A stretch of DNA of 64,000 bases from Pacificibacter marinus (GCF_018860665.1 NZ_JAHKPK010000018.1:207859-271858), one strand, 5' to 3'. Positions 1 to 10,161 are shown, counted from the first letter of the stretch. The notes: generated by a model not told the origin, from the letters alone. A program made the numbers and translations.

Positions 1-1418
1 GCGCCATCGACATCCCGCCTGCGCGCGATCCGTACCAACAGGCTTTCTTGTGCCTCAGACCGGATCAAACGAATTTCATCTTGAACGACCTCGCGTCCAT
101 GATCCTGCAAGGATTGGAACAATGGTCCAAATTCTGGCACGGCAACACTCAACGGCGCCTCGATCACATCGCTGTCAACCACCGAGAGCAACCCTTCGGC
201 GGATGGGTTGAGCAATGAAATGCAGCCCTTGGAATCCAATGCGATCACACCGGCAGTCACAGAGCCCAAAACGGAATCAAACAGGCGGCGACGACGTTCA
301 ATTTGAACGTTACGCTCCAACAACGTGTCGTGTTGGACTTTCAATTCGCGGGTCATTTGGTTGAATACACGGCCCAAAATGGCGATCTCGTCATCGCCTT
401 GCTCTTCGGACACGCGTGCGGTCAAATCGCCCTCTTTCACACGGTTTGACGCCTCAACAAGACGCCCGACAGGGCGCGCAAGCCGTTCGGCGAACCATAA
501 ACCAACCCATGTGGCGGCCAAAATCAAGATAAGCGCAAAAGCCAAATAAATGAGACCAAACTCAAACAGCAGCCGCCCGCGTTCGCTTTCAAGCTGATTG
601 TACAAAGTCACCGTTTCTTGGGTTTCGTCCAGCAAGCTTAGAATCGCCCCATCCACATCGCGGGTGACATAAAGGTAGCGATCAGAGAACCCTGCCAAGC
701 GCAGCAAAGCGCGGCTTTCATTGATGTCCCAGTCATCAATCAAAACCAATTCACCTGCTTCGGCACGCAACAATTGTTCTGGCGTGGGCTGTTCATAGTC
801 GAACAGATAGGACCGTTCGCCGCGCGCTTTGATCTCGCCCTCGCCGTTGATAACATAAGCCTCGCGTAAGCCGCGCTGGATCAACCCTTGCCCTTGATTA
901 AGCACTTCGCGCAGCGCGCCATCGGGTAAAATCGTCACTGCACGGCGGCGTTCAGTGATGAAGACAGCCAAGCTGCGGGTATCAGAGGCCAGACCATCGC
1001 GATGTTCGCCCTCATAGGCCTCAGCCGCGGCCAAAGATGAGCCAACAACATTGCGCACACGATCCGAAAACCAGCCCTCTAGACCGAAATTCAACGAGAC
1101 GACGGCAAAGACAGCGACCGTCACTGTGGGAATAAGCGCCAAAAGCACGAAAACGCCAGTCAAGCGCAGGTGCAAACGCGATCCCGCAGAATGGGCGCGC
1201 CGCGCCGCAATCATTTTAACAACACGCTGCGCCACCAATCCGGCGACAAGAAGAACATAGACCAGATCTGACAAAAGAACGCCACGCAAAGCGGTCGAAG
1301 AGGCGTAAATATCAAGCGGTCCGACAACCACGAATGTGGCAACAGCAAGGATAGGCCCCAGCGCAAACAAGGCGATGGTCGCCCAATTTTGAAGACGTCG
1401 CACACGTCGCAGACGCAT
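1..1418 (-). CDS. ntrY: Sensor histidine kinase NtrY, N-terminal part (runs off the window)
   Basis: Membrane-bound sensor kinase of the NtrY/NtrX nitrogen and redox pair. Only the N-terminal part lies in the window. Reading the minus strand gives two early hydrophobic segments, a third one, a long periplasmic segment, a further membrane span ending near 490, a HAMP linker (LARPVGRLVEASNRVKEGDL) and the start of a PAS domain (LFDSVLGSVTAGVIALDS). The kinase core is beyond base 1. The frame is open to a TGA at 1542-1544, so the start is uncertain: ATG at 1418 is the first ATG, but TTG at 1457 follows a GGGGG stretch and would add 13 residues. It lies 158 bp downstream of ntrC on the same strand, as in Rhodobacter ntrBC-ntrYX loci. 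Family assignment is firm; the start is not. Confidence 0.88.
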   Translation of the reverse strand, partial: MRLRRVRRLQNWATIALFALGPILAVATFVVVGPLDIYASSTALRGVLLSDLVYVLLVAGLVAQRVVKMIAARRAHSAGSRLHLRLTGVFVLLALIPTVTVAVFAVVSLNFGLEGWFSDRVRNVVGSSLAAAEAYEGEHRDGLASDTRSLAVFITERRRAVTILPDGALREVLNQGQGLIQRGLREAYVINGEGEIKARGERSYLFDYEQPTPEQLLRAEAGELVLIDDWDINESRALLRLAGFSDRYLYVTRDVDGAILSLLDETQETVTLYNQLESERGRLLFEFGLIYLAFALILILAATWVGLWFAERLARPVGRLVEASNRVKEGDLTARVSEEQGDDEIAILGRVFNQMTRELKVQHDTLLERNVQIERRRRLFDSVLGSVTAGVIALDSKGCISLLNPSAEGLLSVVDSDVIEAPLSVAVPEFGPLFQSLQDHGREVVQDEIRLIRSEAQESLLVRIARRRDVDG

Positions 1419-1575
1419 CAGCTTGTTCAAGCTTGTTTTCGCTATAGGCTTGCGCAAAGCTGCCCCCAGACTGATATCAAAACCGTGGGGCGTTCCCCCA
1501 CCCCCCTGTATTTTTGAAGCGCAAGAAGCGTGACGATTCTGTCACTGCGCCCAAATCAACACGGGTGTGGCGGTT

Positions 1576-2949
1576 TTACATCAATTTGCGGCGGCGTGTC
1601 ACCTGAATATCGAGGTCATTGATCTTTTTACGCAAGGTATTGCGGTTGATCCCTAGCAAATCAGCACATTTAGCCTGATTTCCACCGACGGCATCCAAGG
1701 CGATTTCGATCAACGGCCCCTCAACTTCCTTCAAAATGCGCTGATATAGACCGGGAGGTGGCAAAACACCGCCATGCAAATCGAAATAACGACGCAGATG
1801 TTTGTTCACAGAAGCCGCCAGCTTTTCACCATCGCCGCCGCCCTGCAGCGGTTCAATCGCAGGCTGGTTGCCCAAGACAAGCTCGACCTCTGCGCGGGTG
1901 ATTTCTTCTTCAGGAGCTGTGACAATCAAGCGGCGAATGGTGTTTTCAAGCTGGCGTACATTGCCCGGCCAACTATAAGCGCGCACCAATTCAGTGGCCT
2001 CCGCCGTAAAGCGACGCAAGGCCATGCCATCTCTGTCGGCTTTGCCAAAGAAATATTCGGCCAACAAAGGAATGTCATCCACACGTTCGCGCAGGCTTGG
2101 CACCGACAAGGTCACGCCACCAAGGCGATAGAACAGATCTTGGCGAAAGGCACCGCTTTCCATTTTGGCGCTCAAATCGGCCTGAGATGTCGCCATAATA
2201 CGAGGCGAATGATCGGTGAAGCTGTCCAACATGCGCACAATGCGCGCTTGAGCTTCTTCGTCCAGATCACCGACTTCATCAAACAAAATAGAGCCATTTT
2301 TAGCGCGTGAAATCACGGCAGCCGGCCCTTCCATCGTCGCCAATTCCGTGGCGGTGACCACCACCAGCGGCAAAGACCGTCGGTCGGAAAAATCGTGAAT
2401 GGCACGGGCGATCAGCGATTTACCTGTGCCACTTTCTCCAGTGATCAAGACTGGTAAATCCGTGTTCATCACACGCGCCACCAAACGGTACAGGGTCTGC
2501 ATCGCAGGTGTACGTCCAACCAAAGGCAAATCTTCTTGGATTTCGCTGGGGGCTTTTGCGGTCGAGGGCGCTGGGTTGGCGCGGCGTTTGACTTCCAACG
2601 CTTTGGCAGCCCGCTTCATCAGATCAGGCAGATCGAAAGGTTTGGGCAGATAGTCAAAAGCTTCGGCTTCGGCCGCCTGAATCGCGGTCATAATCGTGTT
2701 CTGCGCCGAGATCACAATCACCGGCAAGCCAGGGCGCACTTTGGCAATCTTGGGCAGGGCTTCCAAGCCATTGCCATCAGGCATCATCACATCAGAGATT
2801 ACCAAATCCCCTTTGCCTTCTTCCACCCAACGCATCAATGTCACCAAGGACGAGGTTGCATGTACTTTACATCCCGCCCGCGTCAAAGCCTGCGTCAGCA
2901 CCGTGCGAATTGTGCGGTCGTCATCTGCGACGAGGATTGTGCCGTCCAT
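1576..2949 (-). CDS. ntrC: Nitrogen response regulator NtrC lacking the GAFTGA loop
   Basis: Response regulator that activates nitrogen-assimilation genes after phosphorylation by NtrB. It has 457 residues. The receiver spans about 1-120, with phospho-acceptor Asp53 (ISDVMMP). The AAA+ domain follows, with Walker A GESGTGKS at 171-178 and Walker [10 protein letters not shown] at 221-229. The C-terminal Fis-type helix-turn-helix contains [19 protein letters not shown]. The segment between Walker A and Walker B is short and has no ELFGHEKGAFTGA loop, which sigma-54 activators need. Rhodobacter capsulatus NtrC is known to lack this loop and to work with the housekeeping sigma factor, so the same is inferred here. 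The start has a good site (AAGGAGAG, 7 bases before ATG). ntrB lies 81 bp upstream. Confidence 0.95.
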   Translation of the reverse strand: MDGTILVADDDRTIRTVLTQALTRAGCKVHATSSLVTLMRWVEEGKGDLVISDVMMPDGNGLEALPKIAKVRPGLPVIVISAQNTIMTAIQAAEAEAFDYLPKPFDLPDLMKRAAKALEVKRRANPAPSTAKAPSEIQEDLPLVGRTPAMQTLYRLVARVMNTDLPVLITGESGTGKSLIARAIHDFSDRRSLPLVVVTATELATMEGPAAVISRAKNGSILFDEVGDLDEEAQARIVRMLDSFTDHSPRIMATSQADLSAKMESGAFRQDLFYRLGGVTLSVPSLRERVDDIPLLAEYFFGKADRDGMALRRFTAEATELVRAYSWPGNVRQLENTIRRLIVTAPEEEITRAEVELVLGNQPAIEPLQGGGDGEKLAASVNKHLRRYFDLHGGVLPPPGLYQRILKEVEGPLIEIALDAVGGNQAKCADLLGINRNTLRKKINDLDIQVTRRRKLM

Positions 2950-3030
2950 TTTAAACTCTCCTTAAGTACCCGTATCGATCTTAACACGGTGCCCGCAACG
3001 CGAGCCTTTTATTACGAAATAGTCACGTCC

Positions 3031-4107
3031 CTAAGACGGCTCTTTGGGTGCCACGGGAAGTGAAATGCGGAACACAGTCTTTCCAGGATTGGACTCTACC
3101 GAAATCCAACCTTCGTGATCCGATATGATTTTTGACACCAACGCCAAGCCCAATCCGGTGCCGTTTTCACGCCCCGAAACAAAGGGTTCGAAAATATCGC
3201 CAGCGATTTCAGGCGGCAAACCGGGGCCGTCGTCTATGATTTCGACTTGCAGCGGCAAGGCCGCGCCAGAGCCATCTTTGCGGCGCAACCTGAGCGACAA
3301 ATCGTAAAACGTCCGAATGCGGATCACCCCGCCTTCTTTTTTGTCAGATGCTTCTGCCGCGTTTTTAAACAGGTTCAAAAACACCTGCATAAACTGATCG
3401 CCATCGACAAATGTGGGCGGCAATGAAGGATCAAACTCTTCGACAAATTTCATCGACGCCGCATAGGACAACTGCGCGGACTTGCGCGCGCGATCAATCA
3501 GATCATGTACATTAATGGGGCGACGTGACGGAGGGCGCAGGTTGCCAAATTGCTCGACTTGTTCCAAAAGCGCGACGATGCGGCGGCTTTCTTCAACAAT
3601 AAGATCGGTCAGCTCTTGGTCTTCGGCCGAAATCCCCATGGACAACAATTGCGCCGCCCCAGTGATCCCCGCCAGAGGATTTTTAATTTCATGCGCCAGC
3701 ATTTCGGCCATACCAATGGCAGAGCGCGCAGAGGATTTCACCGAATGCGACCGCCCCAATCGATCTGCGATTTGGCGCGGTTCCATCAACAGCAAAACCC
3801 AACCAGGCTTGCCAGACAAAGGCGCGATTTGGATATTGCATTGCACAGGTGCCGCGTTGCCACCTGAGACATCGACATTGTTGATAAACATTGGCGCATC
3901 ATCACGACGCACGCGCTCGAATGCCTCTTCCAAAGGTGCATCAATCGCCAGCTTGTCCATCACTGGCACGCCGCGCATCGATTTGGCGGAGGCGTTGAGA
4001 AACCCTTCGGCAGATGAATTCACTTCACAAATTTTATCATCATCTGACACGATGATCGATGGCACCGGCAATGAGGGCCATAATGTTTCAAATGAGGTCG
4101 CGCTCAT
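3031..4107 (-). CDS. ntrB: Nitrogen sensor kinase NtrB
   Basis: Soluble PAS-histidine kinase that phosphorylates NtrC and is normally controlled by PII proteins. It has 358 residues: an N-terminal PAS domain (about 10-115), a dimerisation and phospho-acceptor box with His139 ([11 protein letters not shown]), and a HATPase domain with N-box [11 protein letters not shown]1 IIDDGPGLP and G2 [13 protein letters not shown]. There is no membrane segment, as expected for NtrB. Its ATG overlaps the dusB stop by four bases (4104-4107), so the two are translationally coupled in a dusB-ntrB-ntrC order. This is the classical nifR3-ntrB-ntrC arrangement of Rhodobacter. Confidence 0.95.
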   Translation of the reverse strand: MSATSFETLWPSLPVPSIIVSDDDKICEVNSSAEGFLNASAKSMRGVPVMDKLAIDAPLEEAFERVRRDDAPMFINNVDVSGGNAAPVQCNIQIAPLSGKPGWVLLLMEPRQIADRLGRSHSVKSSARSAIGMAEMLAHEIKNPLAGITGAAQLLSMGISAEDQELTDLIVEESRRIVALLEQVEQFGNLRPPSRRPINVHDLIDRARKSAQLSYAASMKFVEEFDPSLPPTFVDGDQFMQVFLNLFKNAAEASDKKEGGVIRIRTFYDLSLRLRRKDGSGAALPLQVEIIDDGPGLPPEIAGDIFEPFVSGRENGTGLGLALVSKIISDHEGWISVESNPGKTVFRISLPVAPKEPS

Positions 4108-5084
4108 GCGGCTCTCCCTTTCTCAGACAAAGCGCTCGGCAAGTGGTCAAACACTTTGCGCGGGTCTTTGAGGGTCAAAATTTCTTTACGCAGTCCAGTT
4201 GGCGTGTTGGCCGTATCCATGTACCAGCCCAGATGTTTGCGCATCACACGCCCGCCTATTTCGACGCCATAAAACGACAGGCCTGCCTCAAAATGACCGG
4301 CAACCATATCGGCAAATGCGTGTCCATCAGGCTCGACCGGTTCAGCCGCGCCCATAATATGCGCCGCAACTTGCGCCAAAAGCCAAGGTTGCCCCTGTGC
4401 GCCCCGCCCGATCATCACGCCGTCCGCGCCGGATTGATCCAACGCGTCTTTGGCCTTGTCGGTCGAGGTGATATCGCCATTGGCGATCACAGGAATACGA
4501 ACAGCATTTTTCACGGCACGGATCGCAGCCCAATCGGCTGATCCTTTATACATCTGACAGCGTGTGCGTCCGTGGATGGTGATCATTTGAATGCCAGCGG
4601 CTTCTGCACGTCGGGCCAATTCCGGCGCGTTGAGCAAAGCGTCATCCCAACCCAAACGCGTCTTCAACGTCACAGGCACATCGACAGCCGCCACGACAGC
4701 TTCGATCAAGGTCAGCGCGTGATCCAGATCGCGCATCAATGCGGACCCTGAATAGCCGCTCACAACTTTTTTCGCAGGGCAGCCCATATTGATGTCAATA
4801 ATGCGTGCGCCGTTGGCTTCGACCATCTTGGCCGCCTCGCCCATCCAATGCGCCTCGCGTCCCGCCAATTGCACGGCGGTGTTTTCGACCCCAAAGCCAA
4901 GCTCGGCCTTTTCGCGCGAACCAGGGCGGGCGTTCAGCATATCATGGCTCGCCACCATTTCAGACACAACAAGTCCTGCGCCGAAGGACGCGACAAGATC
5001 GCGAAACGGCAAATCCGTAATCCCCGCCATAGGGGCGAGAAAGATCGGCGGGTCTAGAGTTATGTCTGCCAAATGAACGGGCAA
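4104..5084 (-). CDS. dusB: tRNA-dihydrouridine synthase DusB (NifR3)
   Basis: Flavin-dependent TIM-barrel enzyme that reduces specific uridines in tRNA to dihydrouridine using NADPH. It has 326 residues. The N-terminal [13 protein letters not shown] flavin-binding strand, the catalytic-loop motif [11 protein letters not shown] with Cys102, and the [13 protein letters not shown] and [13 protein letters not shown] motifs are all present. No ATG is available: the frame begins at TTG 5084, preceded by AAGGA eight bases upstream. It is the first gene of the dusB-ntrB-ntrC run; in Rhodobacter the same gene is called nifR3. It diverges from ispDF across about 165 bp that should hold both promoters. 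Confidence 0.94.
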   Translation of the reverse strand: MPVHLADITLDPPIFLAPMAGITDLPFRDLVASFGAGLVVSEMVASHDMLNARPGSREKAELGFGVENTAVQLAGREAHWMGEAAKMVEANGARIIDINMGCPAKKVVSGYSGSALMRDLDHALTLIEAVVAAVDVPVTLKTRLGWDDALLNAPELARRAEAAGIQMITIHGRTRCQMYKGSADWAAIRAVKNAVRIPVIANGDITSTDKAKDALDQSGADGVMIGRGAQGQPWLLAQVAAHIMGAAEPVEPDGHAFADMVAGHFEAGLSFYGVEIGGRVMRKHLGWYMDTANTPTGLRKEILTLKDPRKVFDHLPSALSEKGRAA

Positions 5085-5250
5085 GCGATTAATCCTTGTG
5101 CATATTAATCATGGGTATCTGTGTATCGACAGAGTCGCAAAGGGTAGAGCGCAAAAAAATGGCTTAAAAACGTATTTGCCTAAAATTTAATCACACCACA
5201 CGATTTACGCGGCCATTGCTTTGAGCCTCACCACATATTATCCACGCGGC

Positions 5251-6411
5251 ATGACAGTGATAGCTTTGATCGTTGCCGCAGGACGCGGCACCCGTGCGGG
5301 CGGCGATACCCCCAAACAGTGGCGCCCCCTTGGGCGGGATGCATCATGCCCGCGGGTCATAGATCATACAATCGCGGCCTTTCGCCCCTTTGTGGATCAA
5401 ATCGTGGTGGTACATCACAAAGATGACGCTGATCTCATGCAGACCCTCACCGATGTCATGCCCGTTGTTGGTGGTGCAACACGCAGTGCTTCGGTCAAAG
5501 CGGGTCTTAAGGCCATCAAGAACTCAGGCGTTACCCAAGTGTTGATCCATGACGCCGCCCGCGCCTTGGTGCCAGAGTCAGTGATCAAAGATGTTTTGTC
5601 AGCCCTTGAAAACGGGCCCGCAGCCGCGCCAGCGTTGCAAGTTATCGATGCGCTCTGGCGTGGCGACGCAACTGTTGAGGGCACCCAAGATCGCACAGGG
5701 CTGTGGCGCGCGCAGACGCCGCAAGGATTTGACTTTGAAACTATTTTACAAGCACATCACGCCTATGCCCATGAGGCTGCCGATGATGTCGAAGTCGCCC
5801 GTGCCGCAGGCATTCAAGTTGCCATCACCCTTGGCGATGAGGCCAATTTCAAGATAACCCATCCCGATGATTTCGCCCGCGCCGAACATGTGTTGGCTGC
5901 GCGCCTGAGACAAGATAAGGACAAGACCCAAATGGATATTCGCCTTGGCAACGGCTATGATGTGCACCGGTTTGGCGCGGGCGACCATGTGTGGCTCTGC
6001 GGTATTAAAGTGCCCCATAACAGAGGCTTGCAAGGGCATTCTGACGCAGATGTGGGCATGCACGCGCTGACAGATGCGATTTACGGCGCGTTGGCCGAAG
6101 GAGACATAGGCCGTCATTTCCCCCCCTCAGACATGCAATGGAAAGGCGCGGCCAGCCATATATTCTTGCGCCACGCCATCGATTTGGCCCGCTCGCGTGG
6201 CTATGAAATGTCCAATTGCGACGTGACATTGGTCTGTGAACAGCCCAAAATCGGCCCACATGCAGATGCAATGCGCGCTGCCCTCGCAGATATCATGTCT
6301 GTCGATTTCGACCGTATTTCGGTCAAAGCCACCACCTCGGAACGTCTTGGGTTCACGGGGCGCGAAGAAGGCATCGCCTCGCTCGCCACCGCAACCTTGA
6401 TCAAACGCTAG
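5251..6411 (+). CDS. ispDF: Bifunctional IspD/IspF of the MEP isoprenoid pathway
   Basis: Fusion of 2-C-methyl-D-erythritol 4-phosphate cytidylyltransferase (IspD) and 2-C-methyl-D-erythritol 2,4-cyclodiphosphate synthase (IspF), the third and fifth steps to IPP and DMAPP. It has 386 residues. The IspD half opens with [20 protein letters not shown] and contains [12 protein letters not shown]. The IspF half begins near residue 230 with [18 protein letters not shown] and carries the metal-binding [14 protein letters not shown] and the [12 protein letters not shown] tail. ATG 5251 is chosen because the IspD fold starts at once; an upstream in-frame TTG at 5221 adds ten unlikely residues. Fused IspDF is known in alphaproteobacteria and Campylobacter. 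pgpA follows after 8 bp. Confidence 0.95.
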   Translation: MTVIALIVAAGRGTRAGGDTPKQWRPLGRDASCPRVIDHTIAAFRPFVDQIVVVHHKDDADLMQTLTDVMPVVGGATRSASVKAGLKAIKNSGVTQVLIHDAARALVPESVIKDVLSALENGPAAAPALQVIDALWRGDATVEGTQDRTGLWRAQTPQGFDFETILQAHHAYAHEAADDVEVARAAGIQVAITLGDEANFKITHPDDFARAEHVLAARLRQDKDKTQMDIRLGNGYDVHRFGAGDHVWLCGIKVPHNRGLQGHSDADVGMHALTDAIYGALAEGDIGRHFPPSDMQWKGAASHIFLRHAIDLARSRGYEMSNCDVTLVCEQPKIGPHADAMRAALADIMSVDFDRISVKATTSERLGFTGREEGIASLATATLIKR

Positions 6412-6419
6412 GACACGCC

Positions 6420-6929
6420 ATGAAAGATATTGCTGAAATCATCGCCACCTTTGCCCGTGTTGGCTATTTAAAGCCCGCCCCCGGCACTTGGGGCTCTGCT
6501 GCGGCCGTGCCTGTGTTTTGGGCCCTCAATGAGGTCGGTGGATTTGTCCTGTGCATTGCTGCCACCTTTATAGTGTTTGTTGTCGGCCTTTGGGCAACGC
6601 AAATTATGACCAAAGACGCCACCGCAGGCACTGAGGAACATGACCCTTCCGAGATCGTGATCGACGAAGTGGCCGGTCAGTGGATCGCGCTATGGCCTGT
6701 GGCCTTTGGCGCACAAATGATGGGCGTGGAAAGTGCGCGACTTTGGCCCGGCTATTTGGCGGCCTTTGTTCTGTTTCGTCTGTTCGACATCTGGAAACCC
6801 AGCCTTGTGGGCAAAGCGGACCGTCGCGGTGACGCCATGGGGGTGATGCTGGACGATGTGATCGCTGGCGTTTTTGCCGCCATTTGCGTGATAGCCCTTG
6901 CGAGCCTCGCACATGGAGTGTTGATGTGA
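6420..6929 (+). CDS. pgpA: Phosphatidylglycerophosphatase A
   Basis: Inner-membrane lipid phosphatase that converts phosphatidylglycerol phosphate to phosphatidylglycerol. It has 169 residues with several hydrophobic segments. Family motifs include KPAPGTWGSAAAVP near the N-terminus, the acidic DPSEIVIDEVAGQWIAL, LFRLFDIWKPSLVGKADR, and GDAMGVMLDDVIAG near the C-terminus. The gene sits 8 bp after ispDF, and its stop overlaps the GTG start of the cinA-like gene, so ispDF-pgpA-cinA is probably one operon. Confidence 0.93.
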   Translation: MKDIAEIIATFARVGYLKPAPGTWGSAAAVPVFWALNEVGGFVLCIAATFIVFVVGLWATQIMTKDATAGTEEHDPSEIVIDEVAGQWIALWPVAFGAQMMGVESARLWPGYLAAFVLFRLFDIWKPSLVGKADRRGDAMGVMLDDVIAGVFAAICVIALASLAHGVLM

Positions 6930-7408
6930 GCACTGACCTGACAGCTTTGGCCACAGAGGTGCTTGCCTTGGCGCGTGCAAAATCCGTGATAATCGCTACT
7001 GCAGAAAGCTGCACTGGCGGGTTGATCATTGGCGCTTTGACAGAAATTGCTGGGTCGTCTGACGTGGTGGACCGTGGGTTCATTACCTATTCCAATGAGG
7101 CCAAGATCGAAATGCTGGGCATTGGCCCAGACACGCTTGATCTTCATGGCGCGGTGTCTGAACAAATCGCACAGCAAATGGCTGATGGCGCGCTTGAGCG
7201 CTCACGTGCGGGCCTGACGGTATCCGTGACAGGGATTGCAGGCCCCGGCGGATCTGCGTTCAAACCTGAGGGCCGCGTGTGTTTTGGATTGGCGCAAACT
7301 GGTCAGGTCACGCGTGTCAAAACCGTCGAATTTGGTGCGCAGGGGCGGTCTAATGTGCGGATAGCAACAATACGAACCGCACTGGAATGGCTGCGCGAGG
7401 CGCTGTAA
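6926..7408 (+). CDS. pncC: CinA C-terminal-domain protein, probable NMN amidohydrolase
   Basis: Stand-alone CinA C-terminal domain of 160 residues. The family includes nicotinamide-nucleotide amidohydrolase (PncC), which recycles NMN to nicotinate mononucleotide. Motifs seen are TAESCTGGLI near the N-terminus, the catalytic-region RGFITYSNEAKIEMLG, HGAVSEQIAQQMADGA, and SVTGIAGPGGSAFKPEGRV. The start is GTG 6926, overlapping the TGA of pgpA (6927-6929); a longer upstream frame would lie inside pgpA. The N-terminal MoaB-like domain of full-length CinA is absent, which is usual in proteobacteria. The enzymatic role is inferred from the family. Confidence 0.9.
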   Translation: MSTDLTALATEVLALARAKSVIIATAESCTGGLIIGALTEIAGSSDVVDRGFITYSNEAKIEMLGIGPDTLDLHGAVSEQIAQQMADGALERSRAGLTVSVTGIAGPGGSAFKPEGRVCFGLAQTGQVTRVKTVEFGAQGRSNVRIATIRTALEWLREAL

Positions 7409-7600
7409 CGCTGCAAATACGGCAAGAGATTCACTTTGGATTAAATTTTAAACCCAACACGCAAATATCGCACAAATAGGCATCACTTTTACAATCGCCT
7501 CATATTTAACCACGCAAAAGCAACCAAATCCCCTTTCCTGATCACGCCAAAGCCGCTTTACGCGCCGCTAACGCTTAAAAAATATCCTTAGGAGGGGAAA

Positions 7601-8782
7601 ATGGTCGGAGCTGATACCGCGTGGATCATGGTTGCAACCGCACTGGTCCTATTCATGTCGCTGCCAGGCTTGGCATTGTTTTACGGCGGGCTTGTGCGCG
7701 CGCGCAATGTGCTGAGCGTCTTTATGCATGTCTACGCCATTGCCTGCGTGATGAGCATTCTGTGGCTGGCCTTTGGCTATTCCATCGCTTTTGGAGATGG
7801 TGGCCCGCTTTGGGGCGGCTTGGGCAAGATGTTTCTGACTGGCGTGGATGCCAATTCTGTCTCAGGCACCATCCCTGAAGTGCTGTTCTTTGCCTTTCAG
7901 ATGACCTTTGCGATCATCACCCCCGCCTTGATTGTGGGCGCTTATGTCGAGCGGATCAATTTTGCCTTTGTGATCTTGTTTTCATCCTTGTGGATGCTGG
8001 TCTGCTACGCGCCTGTCACCCATTGGATTTGGGGTGGCGGGTTCTTGGCTGATGGCGGCATTTTCGGCGAAACCGGCACGATGGATTTCGCGGGCGGCAT
8101 CGTTGTGCATGAAACCGCTGGCATCGCGGCTTTGATTTTGGCCGTGATGCTGGGGCGTCGCAAGGTGGACAACAAGCCCCCGCACAACCCCGGTTATGTG
8201 ATGATCGGCGCCTCTATGCTTTGGGTCGGCTGGTTCGGCTTTAACGGCGGGTCGCAATTGGCGGCAGATGGCGGCGCGGCTATGGCGATCACTGTGACGC
8301 ATATCTCTGCGGCGGCGGCCTCGATCACTTGGGCGATTTGGGAAAAAATCAAATATGGCAAAGCCTCTCTCGTAGGCATCGTCACCGGCACCATCGCGGG
8401 CCTTGCCTCGATCACGCCCGCCTCTGGCTTTGTTGGTCCAGTGGTCGCTTTGATCATTGGCAGCGTTGCGGGTATTTTGTGCCAAGAAATGGTCAACGTG
8501 ATCCGCAACAAGTTGAACATTGACGACACATTGGACGTCTTTGCTGTGCACGGTGTGGGCGGTATTTTCGGCACGATCATGATCATCTTTTTTGCTGACG
8601 GCGCAAATGCCATTGCACAGTTCGGCGCGCTGGGCATCGTTGGGGTGTTCACCTTTGTTGTGACCGTTGCCTTGATCAAACTCTGCCAGCTCGTCACGCC
8701 TTTGCGCGTTGATGTAGAGACTGAGCAGCAAGGCTTGGATTTGGCCCAACACGGCGAAAGCGCCTACGACCACAATTCGTAA
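7601..8782 (+). CDS. amtB: Ammonium transporter AmtB
   Basis: Trimeric inner-membrane ammonium channel. It has 393 residues and about eleven membrane spans. Family motifs are GLALFYGGLVRARNVLS near the N-terminus, VHETAGIAALILA, GASMLWVGWFGFNGGS, and VHGVGGIFGTI carrying the pore histidine. The start follows a strong GGAGGGG site. No glnK/glnB gene lies upstream; the preceding 190 bp are AT-rich with no ORF, and the gene upstream is the cinA-domain gene. It is probably induced under nitrogen limitation through the NtrBC system encoded nearby. That is inference, since I could not identify an NtrC site with confidence. Confidence 0.95.
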   Translation: MVGADTAWIMVATALVLFMSLPGLALFYGGLVRARNVLSVFMHVYAIACVMSILWLAFGYSIAFGDGGPLWGGLGKMFLTGVDANSVSGTIPEVLFFAFQMTFAIITPALIVGAYVERINFAFVILFSSLWMLVCYAPVTHWIWGGGFLADGGIFGETGTMDFAGGIVVHETAGIAALILAVMLGRRKVDNKPPHNPGYVMIGASMLWVGWFGFNGGSQLAADGGAAMAITVTHISAAAASITWAIWEKIKYGKASLVGIVTGTIAGLASITPASGFVGPVVALIIGSVAGILCQEMVNVIRNKLNIDDTLDVFAVHGVGGIFGTIMIIFFADGANAIAQFGALGIVGVFTFVVTVALIKLCQLVTPLRVDVETEQQGLDLAQHGESAYDHNS

Positions 8783-8893
8783 GCGTCACAGTATATTCCT
8801 TGAAAAAGTCACCAAGGCGGGTCGAAAGGTCTGCCTTGGGGCGCGAATAGGGACAGCGGCAAACGATGCGTTTGGTCGCATTAAGCCAGTCCC

Positions 8894-9340
8894 TTATCCG
8901 TAAAGATCAGCCGCGCGTTTTTCAAAAGCACTGACAACACGGCGCATGGCTTCATTAAAGACCACGCCGATCACCGACTGCAGAATCGCGTTTTTAAATT
9001 CGAAATCGACGAAAAATTCGACCTCGCAGGTGCCATCCTCAAGATCGCGGAACTGCCACCAGCTTTTCATATATTTAAACGGACCATCCAGATATTCGGT
9101 GTCGATTTTTTTATCCACAGGCCAAAGCACCACCTTGGAGCCGAATTTTTCGCGAAAGACTTTGAACGAGATCACCAGATCAGCCAACATAATTTCGTGA
9201 TCGCCCATATCATCACGCGATCTGATGCGTGCGGCGGCGTTCCATGGCAGGAATTTCGGATAGCTTTGCACATCGCCCACCAGATCGTACATCTGCTGAG
9301 CGGTGTAGGGCATGATTTTGATTTCTCGGTGCGTCGGCAT
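8894..9340 (-). CDS. RatA/Coq10-type START-domain protein
   Basis: START/polyketide-cyclase fold protein of 148 residues, of the group annotated either as coenzyme Q-binding Coq10 or as RatA toxin. It begins MPTHREIKIMPYTAQQMYDLV and carries the family stretch VGDVQSYPKFLPWNAAARI, with a C-terminal GVVFNEAMRRVVSAFEKRA. ATG 9340 is chosen because the fold begins directly there; in-frame upstream codons reach 9427 but add residues with no family match. In alphaproteobacteria a quinone-chaperone role is the more common reading, and the toxin role was proposed for E. coli RatA. Sequence alone does not separate them. It is convergent with amtB. Confidence 0.88.
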   Translation of the reverse strand: MPTHREIKIMPYTAQQMYDLVGDVQSYPKFLPWNAAARIRSRDDMGDHEIMLADLVISFKVFREKFGSKVVLWPVDKKIDTEYLDGPFKYMKSWWQFRDLEDGTCEVEFFVDFEFKNAILQSVIGVVFNEAMRRVVSAFEKRAADLYG

Positions 9341-9406
9341 AGTCTCTGGTCTAATTATTTCAGGGTGATATGTCTTACCTAAGCGCGCAAATTGCAAGAG
9401 GTTACC

Positions 9407-9970
9407 ATGACGCAGGCCCCCTATCACATCGATGTTATGATTTCGGCCAAGACCATCGCCGCTCGGATCGAAGATTTGGCACTTACCATTCGCAAAGAAT
9501 ACGCCGACACCGACAAGCTTGTGGTGATCGGGCTACTGCGCGGATCATTCGTGTTTATTGCCGATCTGGTGCGCGAATTGGACATGAACGTCGAGGTGGA
9601 TTTTTTGGAAGTATCGTCTTACGGCGACGGCATGGAAAGCTCTCGAAATGTGAAAATATACAAAGACTTGCGTGGCGATATTGAAGGGCGTGATGTGTTG
9701 GTTGTCGAAGATATCGTCGACACAGGACATACGATGACATCCGTTATGGAATTGCTGCAATCACGTCATCCGCGTAAAATCGAAACCATTGCATTGCTTG
9801 ATAAACCCGTACGCCGCGAGGTCGCGTTTAAAACCACATGGACAGGATTCGAAATTCCCGATGCTTTTGTGGTCGGTTACGGCATCGATTTTGCCCAAGC
9901 CAATCGCAACCTGCCCTATATCGGAACTGTGGTGTTTGACGAAGATGGCCCAGTGGATGCCTCCGCATGA
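9407..9970 (+). CDS. hpt: Hypoxanthine phosphoribosyltransferase
   Basis: Purine-salvage enzyme that makes IMP from hypoxanthine and PRPP. It has 187 residues. The PRPP-binding signature [17 protein letters not shown] is intact, as are the [16 protein letters not shown] loop and the [20 protein letters not shown]-terminal region. ATG 9407 has an AGAGG site five bases upstream; the in-frame TTG at 9392 is rejected. Its final codons overlap the ATG of a 64-residue ORF by four bases. guaA and guaB elsewhere in the window act on the same IMP and GMP pool. Confidence 0.94.
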   Translation: MTQAPYHIDVMISAKTIAARIEDLALTIRKEYADTDKLVVIGLLRGSFVFIADLVRELDMNVEVDFLEVSSYGDGMESSRNVKIYKDLRGDIEGRDVLVVEDIVDTGHTMTSVMELLQSRHPRKIETIALLDKPVRREVAFKTTWTGFEIPDAFVVGYGIDFAQANRNLPYIGTVVFDEDGPVDASA

Positions 9971-10161
9971 ATTTGATGTGGTTCGTGCGCGCCAAACGCT
10001 GGGCCAAAAACCCGCCAAGTCCACAGCGGATCAAGCTGGTGTTTGGGGTGGTGTTGCTCTGCTTGGTTTTGGTGGGAATTGAGAAATTCATTGGCGTTCC
10101 AGAATGGATGCAATTGGAACGCTCAGGCCGGAATGGATTGAACGTTGGCTTACCACGTTAA
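9967..10161 (+). CDS. Small single-span membrane protein, function unknown
   Basis: ORF of 64 residues whose ATG overlaps the hpt stop (ATGA, 9967-9970), a hallmark of translational coupling. It starts with a basic stretch ([19 protein letters not shown]), continues with one hydrophobic segment of about 16 residues ([17 protein letters not shown]) and ends in a short polar tail. I do not recognise a family beyond its resemblance to small conserved proteins sometimes found after hpt in Rhodobacterales. The cytoplasmic basic side and single span suggest an inner-membrane peptide with the N-terminus inside. It could be a chance ORF, but the overlap and composition favour a real gene. Confidence 0.6.
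   Translation: MNLMWFVRAKRWAKNPPSPQRIKLVFGVVLLCLVLVGIEKFIGVPEWMQLERSGRNGLNVGLPR

Noticed and set aside
7982..8773. Minus-strand ORF of 263 codons inside amtB
   Set aside because: It is fully antisense to an intact amtB, rich in His, Arg and Asp as expected of a shadow frame, and has no family-like motif or start signal.
8812..8839. CCAAGGC/GCCTTGG hairpin between amtB and the RatA-like gene
   Set aside because: The stem is real but has a 14-base loop and no T-run on either side, so I do not call it a terminator.
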